From Halobaculum marinum (GTDB taxonomy: Archaea > Halobacteriota > Halobacteria > Halobacteriales > Haloferacaceae), in the NCBI RefSeq assembly GCF_029338555.1, contig NZ_CP119989.1:2294001-2358000 (forward strand): 64,000 nucleotides of DNA, read 5' to 3'. The notes below the pieces were generated by a model. That model was not told the origin of the DNA. It saw only the letters and a program-made list of their open reading frames with translations, and did no database searches. Positions 58,528-64,000 of this stretch are shown one piece after another; the stretch's first letter is position 1; each line of letters begins with the position of its first letter. A program made the translations under genes and the position numbers.

Positions 58528-60642
58528 ATGAGCAACGACCGAAACGACAGCCGGGACGGTGGCGATGTCCTGGATCGAGAGGACGCCCCCGTCGTGGACG
58601 ACCCCGGGTCGAACGGCGCCGGTGGCGACCCGACCGGCGGCCGCTCCGTGGGCGCGTCGAACGACCCCTCCGAGCAGGACGCCGACATCGACGATCTGGG
58701 GAGTGACGTCGAGATCGACGCCGAGATCGACGAGGAGATCGCCGAGGACCACCTCCTCGGCGGCCTGCTGATCGACTCGACCGACGACATCGAGGTTCCC
58801 GAGCGCCTGGTCGACCAGGTGATCGGGCAAGAACACGCCCGGGACGTGGTGATGAAGGCGGCCAAACAGCGCCGCCACGTGATGATGATCGGCTCGCCCG
58901 GGACGGGCAAGTCGATGCTCGCGAAGGCGATGTCCGAGCTGCTCCCGAAAGAGGAGCTCCAGGACGTCCTCGTCTACCACAACCCCGACGACGGCAACAA
59001 CCCGAAGGTGCGGACGGTGCCCGCCGGGAAGGGCGAACAGATCGTGGAGGCGCACAAGGAGGAGGCCCGCAAGCGCAACCAGATGCGCAGCTTCCTCATG
59101 TGGATCATCATCGCGGTGGTGCTGGGCTACGCACTCCTCGTGGCGAACAACGTGCTGCTGGGCATCCTCGCGGCGGGTATCATCTACCTCGCGTTCCGCT
59201 ACGGTTCGCGCGGCTCCGACTCGATGATCCCGAACCTCCTCGTCAACAACGCCGACGAGAAGTCGGCGCCGTTCGAGGACGCCACGGGCGCCCACGCCGG
59301 TGCGCTGCTGGGCGACGTCCGCCACGACCCGTTCCAGTCCGGTGGGATGGAGACGCCGAGCCACGACCGCGTCGAGGCCGGCGCCATCCACAAGGCGAAC
59401 AAGGGCGTGCTGTTCATCGACGAGATCAACACCCTCGACATCCGCTCCCAGCAGAAGCTGATGACGGCGATCCAGGAGGGCGAGTTCTCCATCACGGGTC
59501 AGTCCGAGCGCTCCTCGGGCGCGATGGTCCAGACGGAGCCCGTCCCGACGGACTTCATCATGATCGCGGCGGGGAACCTCGACGCGATGGAGAACATGCA
59601 CCCGGCGCTTCGCTCGCGCATCAAGGGGTACGGGTATGAGGTGTACATGGACGACACCATCGACGACACCCCCGAGATGCGGCGCAAGTACGCCCGCTTC
59701 GTGGCCCAGGAGGTCGCGAAGGACGGTCGGCTCCCCTCGTTCGACGGCGAGGCCATCGAGGAGGTCATCCTCGAGGCACGCCGCCGCGCGGGCCGCAAGG
59801 GCCACCTCACCCTCGAACTGCGTAACCTCGGCGGCCTCGTCCGCGTGTCGGGCGACATCGCCCGCTCGCAGGACGCGGACCTGGTCACGCGCGAGCACGT
59901 GCTGGAGGCGAAGGGCCGGAGCCGGTCCATCGAACAGCAGCTCGCCGACGACTACATCGAGCGCCGCAAGGACTACGAACTGCAGGTCGCCGACGGCTAC
60001 GAGACCGGTCGCGTGAACGGACTCGCCGTCATGGGCGAGGACTCGGGCATCATGCTCCCCGTCATGGCCGAGGTCACCCCCTCGCAGGGGCCCGGCCAGG
60101 TCATCGCCACCGGGCAGCTTCAGGAGATGGCCGAGGAGGCCGTCCAGAACGTCTCGGCGATCATCAAGAAGTTCTCCGACGAGGACATCACCGAGAAGGA
60201 CATCCACATCCAGTTCGTCCAGACGGGCGGCTCCGGCGTCGACGGCGACTCCGCGTCCATCACGGTCGCGACCGCCGTCATCTCCGCGCTGGAGGACGTC
60301 GGCGTCGACCAGAGCCTCGCGATGACGGGCTCGCTGTCGGTCCGGGGCGACGTGCTCCCGGTCGGCGGCGTCACCCACAAGATCGAGGCCGCCGCCAAGT
60401 CGGGCTGCACGCGCGTCATCATCCCGAAGGCGAACGAGCAGGACGTGATGATCGAGGACGAGTACAAGGAGATGGTCGAGATCATCCCGGTCTCGCACAT
60501 CTCGGAGGTGCTCGACATCGCGCTCGAGGGCGAGGCCGAGAAGGACTCGCTCGTCGACCGCCTCAAGAGCATCACCGGCTCTGCGCTGGAGAAGACCGGC
60601 GAGGGCGCCGGCGCTGGCCCGACCAGCCCCAGCCCGCAGTAA
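58528..60642 (+). CDS. lonB: Membrane-anchored ATP-dependent protease LonB
   Basis: The 704-aa protein starts with MSNDRNDSRDGGDVL. An acidic N-terminal tail leads into an AAA+ domain with Walker A GSPGTGKS at residues ~122-129. Two TM helices are inserted at ~190-230 (MWIIIAVVLGYALLVANNVL), followed by Walker B GVLFIDEIN. The protease domain has the Ser-Lys dyad S575 (GDSASI) and K618 (HKIEAAAKSG), 43 residues apart as in other Lon proteases. It degrades membrane and misfolded proteins and is essential in several haloarchaea. Confidence 0.96.
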   Translation: MSNDRNDSRDGGDVLDREDAPVVDDPGSNGAGGDPTGGRSVGASNDPSEQDADIDDLGSDVEIDAEIDEEIAEDHLLGGLLIDSTDDIEVPERLVDQVIGQEHARDVVMKAAKQRRHVMMIGSPGTGKSMLAKAMSELLPKEELQDVLVYHNPDDGNNPKVRTVPAGKGEQIVEAHKEEARKRNQMRSFLMWIIIAVVLGYALLVANNVLLGILAAGIIYLAFRYGSRGSDSMIPNLLVNNADEKSAPFEDATGAHAGALLGDVRHDPFQSGGMETPSHDRVEAGAIHKANKGVLFIDEINTLDIRSQQKLMTAIQEGEFSITGQSERSSGAMVQTEPVPTDFIMIAAGNLDAMENMHPALRSRIKGYGYEVYMDDTIDDTPEMRRKYARFVAQEVAKDGRLPSFDGEAIEEVILEARRRAGRKGHLTLELRNLGGLVRVSGDIARSQDADLVTREHVLEAKGRSRSIEQQLADDYIERRKDYELQVADGYETGRVNGLAVMGEDSGIMLPVMAEVTPSQGPGQVIATGQLQEMAEEAVQNVSAIIKKFSDEDITEKDIHIQFVQTGGSGVDGDSASITVATAVISALEDVGVDQSLAMTGSLSVRGDVLPVGGVTHKIEAAAKSGCTRVIIPKANEQDVMIEDEYKEMVEIIPVSHISEVLDIALEGEAEKDSLVDRLKSITGSALEKTGEGAGAGPTSPSPQ

Positions 60643-60673
60643 CGACCGACACTCCCTTTCTCTCCACGACACA

Positions 60674-61519
60674 GTGACGCGCTGGACGGCGTTCGTCGGA
60701 CTGAGCGGCGTCGTTCTCGCGCTGTTGCTCGGCCTCGCGCGACTCTCTGAGGCGCAGTTCTCTTCGACACCAGAGCCGGCGGCTCGCACTCCCGACACGC
60801 CCAGCGCCCCCGAGGACACTGGTCCGGCGACGACGACCCCGTACCACCCGGCCGCGGACCACGACCCCGGACTGGCGACGCCGGAGCGCAGCCCCGTTGC
60901 CGACAGGGAGGCGGTCACGGCGATGTCCGCCGGCACCCTGTTGGCCAACGTCGCCATCTCGCAGGGCACCTTCGGCGCGCTGCTCGTCGCCGCGGCGGTG
61001 TGGGCCAGCGTGCCCGCCGACGCGTTGGGACTCGTTCCGCTCGTCACGCCCGCGACCCTCGCGCTGGGCGTCGCGCTCGGCGTCGCGCTGTGGCTCGCCA
61101 GCGAAGCCGGCGGTCGCCTCGCCGAGCGGTGGGGCGTGGCGGTGAACGAGGAGATGCGCGGCGCGCTCGCGCCGCGTTCGCGGGTCGGCTGGGCCGTCCT
61201 CCTGCTGGCGGTGTTGCCGACAGTGGCGCTGTTCGAGGAGTTCCTCTTCCGGGCGGTGCTCGTCGGCGCGTTCTCGACCGCCGCCGCCGCGACCGGCGTG
61301 CCCGCCTCCCCGTGGCTGCTCGCGGCGCTGTCGTCGGTCGCGTTCGCGCTCGGCCACGGCGCCCAGGGCCGCGCGGGCGTCGTCGCTACGGGGACGCTCG
61401 GGTTCGTGCTCGCGGCGGCGTTCCTCCTCTCCGGGAGTTTCGCCCTCGTCGCCGTCGCGCACTACCTCGTGAACGCGCTCACCTTCGTCATCCACGAGGG
61501 ACTCGGGGTCGACTGGTGA
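60674..61519 (+). CDS. CPBP-family intramembrane metalloprotease (CAAX-protease-like)
   Basis: The 281-aa protein starts at GTG 60674. After a signal-like N-terminal helix and a Pro/Thr/Asp-rich loop, 5-6 TM helices carry the family motifs LFEEFLFRAVL (EExxxR) and FALGHGAQGRAG, then VAHYLVNALTFV. It follows lonB by 31 bp on the same strand. The substrate is unknown. Confidence 0.88.
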   Translation: MTRWTAFVGLSGVVLALLLGLARLSEAQFSSTPEPAARTPDTPSAPEDTGPATTTPYHPAADHDPGLATPERSPVADREAVTAMSAGTLLANVAISQGTFGALLVAAAVWASVPADALGLVPLVTPATLALGVALGVALWLASEAGGRLAERWGVAVNEEMRGALAPRSRVGWAVLLLAVLPTVALFEEFLFRAVLVGAFSTAAAATGVPASPWLLAALSSVAFALGHGAQGRAGVVATGTLGFVLAAAFLLSGSFALVAVAHYLVNALTFVIHEGLGVDW

Positions 61520-61587
61520 CGCCGGGCGACCACCGACCACGCCAGATCCGGCGGTAGTTCTATCCCGTCTGGTCGCTCGCATCCGGT

Positions 61588-62028
61588 ATGCGAGAACTCG
61601 ACGACCACGCGTGGGACATGGCCGCGGCGGCGGAGGAGCACGTCGAGGTGCTGAGCGTCGAGGCCGCCCACGAGGAGTGGGCGGCCCGCGAGGACGGAGG
61701 GAGCGACGACGACGACGCCATCTTCCTCGACGTGCGCGACGTGCGCGAGCGGTGGATCGAGGGTGCGATCCCAGACGACACGCACGCGCCGCGGGGGATG
61801 CTGGAGTTCTGGGCCGACCCGGAGACAACGTACTACCGCGACTACTTCGACCCCGACCGACGGTTCGTGCTGTACTGCAACGAGGGGGGCCGGTCGGCGC
61901 TCGCGGCGAAGGTGCTCCAGGACATGGGGTTCGCCGACGTGGCCCACGTCGAGGGTGGCTTCACCGCGTGGCAGGAGGCAGGGTACGACCAGGCCGACGT
62001 CGACCAACCGGACTACAGCGGGCGATAG
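61588..62028 (+). CDS. Rhodanese-like sulfurtransferase
   Basis: The 146-aa rhodanese domain has the active-site Cys in LYCNEGGRSALAAKVLQDM and ends VEGGFTAWQEAGY. It transfers sulfane sulfur or serves as a signalling domain. The ATG is at 61588. The last ~18 bp repeat once just after the stop. Confidence 0.88.
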   Translation: MRELDDHAWDMAAAAEEHVEVLSVEAAHEEWAAREDGGSDDDDAIFLDVRDVRERWIEGAIPDDTHAPRGMLEFWADPETTYYRDYFDPDRRFVLYCNEGGRSALAAKVLQDMGFADVAHVEGGFTAWQEAGYDQADVDQPDYSGR

Positions 62029-62061
62029 TCTGGCCGCATACAACGGGCGATAGTCGGGCCG
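62019..62061. repeat. 25-bp tandem duplication over the rhodanese stop
   Basis: CGGGCGATAGTC(T/G)GGCCG is present at 62019-62036, including the rhodanese TAG, and again at 62044-62061. The period is 25 bp with one internal mismatch over the shared core. Confidence 0.6.
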
Positions 62062-62116
62062 AAGCTACAGACGGGAACGCCACCGGCGACGGACGACAAC
62101 TGCGCGTCATCCGTCG

Positions 62117-63034
62117 TCAGACCCAAATCGACGGGCCGAGCGTCACCAGCGCCGTTCCCAGAACCACGAGCACGGCGCCGGCGACGATGCCACGGGTGAC
62201 GCGCTCGATGTCGCGAAGGAAGACGTACACGAACACCGTGGTGAACAGCGGTGCCGTAGAGGCCAGCGACTCGACGATGGCGACGCGTCCCGCGGGCATC
62301 GACAGCGCGCTGAACAACGCGATCAGGGCGAGGGCGGTGAGCCCGCCGCTGACCGCGAAGTAGCCGTACGAGCGGCGCTCGGCCGACCGAAACCCAGCGG
62401 ATCCCCTGACGGCAGCGTACCCGAGGAAGACGGCCAGTGCACCGGCCTCGTTCAGCGCGACCGCCTGCAGTACGTCCGCACCACCGGTCCCGAGTCCGAA
62501 CCGTCGGAGGACGTTCCCGAACGCGAACAGCGCTCCCGAGGCGAGGGGGTAGATCAGGTCACGGGTCGTCCACCCGGACACGTCACCGCCCTTGGAGAGG
62601 CTGAGGACGACCAGTCCGGTCACGAGGACGACGACGCCGGCCCCAGTCGTCGCCGAGACGGGTTCGGCGAGGAGCCCGAAGCCGAACGCGGTCGCGAACA
62701 GAGGTCGGGCGCTGACGACGGCGCTGTTGACGCTGGCACCGACACGGTCGACGCCGACGAAGATGGCCAACCGACCGACTGCGGTTCCGGTCGCACCCGC
62801 GAACAGGAACAGTCCGGCGACGGCTGGGTCGATCTCCGCGAACGCGTCGGCCCCCCGAGAGGCGAGGAGCGCGACGAGGAATATCGTGAGGTCGACCACG
62901 ACGACGACAAGCGACGCCTGGAGGGCGGTCCCGTCGAGCGCCATCCCCCGCTTGTCGAGGACGGGGGTGAGTCCCCAGATGACGGCGGGCACGAGCGCGA
63001 GCAGGTACACCGTTGCATCGGGAGACAGTTCCAT
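62117..63034 (-). CDS. EamA-family (DMT) transporter
   Basis: The 305-aa protein starts at ATG 63034 (MELSPDATVYLLALVPAVIW). Ten TM helices form two EamA repeats (PAVIWGLTPVLDKRG at the start of the first; RDLIYPLASGALFAFGN at the second). The substrate is unknown; the drug/metabolite transporter group exports diverse compounds. Confidence 0.88.
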   Translation of the reverse strand: MELSPDATVYLLALVPAVIWGLTPVLDKRGMALDGTALQASLVVVVVDLTIFLVALLASRGADAFAEIDPAVAGLFLFAGATGTAVGRLAIFVGVDRVGASVNSAVVSARPLFATAFGFGLLAEPVSATTGAGVVVLVTGLVVLSLSKGGDVSGWTTRDLIYPLASGALFAFGNVLRRFGLGTGGADVLQAVALNEAGALAVFLGYAAVRGSAGFRSAERRSYGYFAVSGGLTALALIALFSALSMPAGRVAIVESLASTAPLFTTVFVYVFLRDIERVTRGIVAGAVLVVLGTALVTLGPSIWV

Positions 63035-63116
63035 GGCACCAGTCACAGTCGCCGTCACATCAACGTGGTCGATCAGCCTGGTCGCGTGAGGCGGTCACCC
63101 ACTCCGTCCACCCGAC

Positions 63117-63608
63117 TTAGAACTCGCGGATCCCTTCGATCTCTCGGAGTCGCTTCGCGACCGCGGCCGGCGTCGCACCGTCGACCCCGCGCACGCGGTG
63201 GTCCGGGACGACGATCGGAATCGGGTTCGCGCGCAACGCTTGGCGAGCAGTCTGCAGATCCGACTCGTCCTCGTGGTCGAGTCCCGAGGTCATCCGGACG
63301 ATCAGCTCCAGGTCCGCTTCGTCGCCGTACGGGAGCGTCCGCACGGACTCTAACACCTCCCGCTGGACCGTCGGGACGGTGATCGCGACCGCCACGTCGG
63401 CGAAGTCGTCCTCGGCGCCGTCGAAGTAGTCGTGGAGTCGGTCCAACAGCGCGTGAACGCCGTCGGCGTCGTCCGAGAGCGTCTCCGGGAACGACACCGA
63501 GAGGAGACGACCGCTGGCGGTCCCAAGCTCCACCGGACTGTCGATCGCGGCGTAGTCGCGACCGAACACACCCGTCTCCGGAACGCCTGCGTCTGTGCCT
63601 GCGGGCAT
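63117..63608 (-). CDS. MGMT-fold protein with Asp in place of catalytic Cys
   Basis: The 163-aa protein starts at ATG 63608. The C-terminal half is the DNA-binding domain of O6-alkylguanine-DNA alkyltransferases: PTVQREVLESVRTLPYGDEA, then the arginine-finger segment ARQALRANPIPIVVP. The usual P-C-H-R-V reads PDHRV here (D136; codon GAC). It therefore cannot transfer an alkyl group to Cys and may act as an ATL-like damage-binding protein. It is divergent from trpC. Confidence 0.82.
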   Translation of the reverse strand: MPAGTDAGVPETGVFGRDYAAIDSPVELGTASGRLLSVSFPETLSDDADGVHALLDRLHDYFDGAEDDFADVAVAITVPTVQREVLESVRTLPYGDEADLELIVRMTSGLDHEDESDLQTARQALRANPIPIVVPDHRVRGVDGATPAAVAKRLREIEGIREF

Positions 63609-63689
63609 GGCCCACCTTCGGTCGGGCACGCGTTTCAATCCTCGCCGACGAGTCGACCGCAGCCGTCGTTGGCGGGGAGGCGACGCAAC

Positions 63690-63698
63690 GCTTTTGAA
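63690..63698 (+). promoter_or_regulatory. TATA-like element for trpC
   Basis: gcttttgaa lies 26-34 nt upstream of the trpC ATG at 63724, typical of a leaderless haloarchaeal promoter. Confidence 0.5.
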
Positions 63699-63723
63699 CG
63701 GAAGGGGCCATCGATGTACATAG

Positions 63724-64000
63724 ATGAACACTACTTCGGACGACCTCGCGCCGGCGGTGCGCTCCATCTTGGAGTCCGCAGCCGAGCGGCCCGGGGGCGA
63801 CGAGCGGGTGGCCGTCTCGGCGCGGTCGCTCTCCGAGGCGTTCGCCGCGGCGGAGGCCGACGGTCGCGTGCCGGTGATCGCCGAGGTCAAACCGACGAGT
63901 CCGACGACCGACGGCGCTCGCGAGGACGACCCCGTCGAGTTGGCCGAGGCGATGGTCGCGGGCGGTGCGGCGGCGCTGTCGGTGCTCACCGAACCGGACC
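63724..64000 (+). CDS. trpC: Indole-3-glycerol-phosphate synthase (N-terminal part, cut by window edge)
   Basis: The first 92 codons match TrpC: an N-terminal helix [22 protein letters not shown], then [16 protein letters not shown], which contains the substrate-binding Lys of the first barrel strand, and [15 protein letters not shown]. The enzyme converts CdRP to indole-3-glycerol phosphate in tryptophan synthesis. In haloarchaea trpC usually starts the trpCBA operon, so trpB would lie beyond the right edge; that is inference. Confidence 0.93.
   Translation, partial: MNTTSDDLAPAVRSILESAAERPGGDERVAVSARSLSEAFAAAEADGRVPVIAEVKPTSPTTDGAREDDPVELAEAMVAGGAAALSVLTEPD

Noticed and set aside
58438-61047. 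869-aa frame antisense to lonB and the CPBP gene
   Set aside because: It is a shadow of the lonB coding strand, without domain features. LonB has Walker motifs and a catalytic dyad in the right places.

Overview
The window is chromosomal DNA from an extremely halophilic archaeon (class Halobacteria). The evidence is the very high GC content, predicted proteins rich in Asp and Glu, genes that mostly start directly downstream of archaeal TATA boxes without a Shine-Dalgarno site, and archaeal marker genes: thermosome subunit, membrane LonB protease, GatD, archaeal NadM, a DUF106/Oxa1-like protein and the bacterioruberin pathway. The bacterioruberin genes next to a small HVO_2523-type zinc-finger gene resemble the arrangement I recall from Haloferax, so a member of the Haloferacales is likely; this last step is inference. 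The window is almost fully coding. I see no rRNA, tRNA, IS element, CRISPR array or prophage block.

Layout. 1-13.5 kb: a NotI-family restriction endonuclease truncated by the window edge; stress genes (a micro-ORF, a universal stress protein and an APC transporter fused to two USP domains); an S9 prolyl oligopeptidase; a winged-helix/zinc-ribbon regulator; an alpha/beta hydrolase; an ornithine cyclodeaminase-type enzyme; two tandem mini-USPs; secreted or membrane proteins. 13.5-21.6 kb: a ZIP-like transporter, a membrane-anchored sulfite-oxidase-type molybdoenzyme, then carotenoid genes: crtB on + converging with an operon crtI-lyeJ-cruF on -. 21.6-28.4 kb: DUF106 protein, adenylate kinase, three tandem small membrane paralogues, GNAT and gatD, and an ArsR-like regulator. 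28.4-38 kb: two DUF1405 membrane paralogues, an enolase-superfamily protein, a Tat-secreted protein, an orphan ABC permease, a CARF-type (HFX_2341/DUF6293) regulator, a sodium:solute symporter with a DUF3311 partner, a GT81 glucosyl-3-phosphoglycerate synthase and a Nudix hydrolase. 38-49 kb: an aminoglycoside-kinase-like protein, a creatininase-family hydrolase with an FAD oxidoreductase, Hsp20 with a zinc ribbon, DUF429, a radical SAM protein with an MBL hydrolase, a cysteine-cluster protein and a TRAM protein. 49-64 kb: methyltransferase, PPOX-fold flavin enzyme, MarR-like regulator, GT2, amidohydrolase, thermosome, APC permease, a nadM/SAM-hydrolase/TRIC operon, lonB with a CPBP protease, rhodanese, EamA transporter, an MGMT-like protein lacking its catalytic Cys, and the start of trpC.

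Most genes are housekeeping or membrane and stress functions. The clearest multi-gene pathway is C50 carotenoid synthesis (phytoene synthase, desaturase, lycopene elongase, bisanhydrobacterioruberin hydratase). Protein quality control is represented by the thermosome, LonB, CPBP protease and Hsp20. I found no clearly undescribed multi-gene system. The most unusual individual items are the NotI-like nuclease at the left edge, the Cys-to-Asp MGMT homologue, the orphan CARF regulator and ABC permease, several perfect palindromes at promoters, and short tandem duplications at gene ends.
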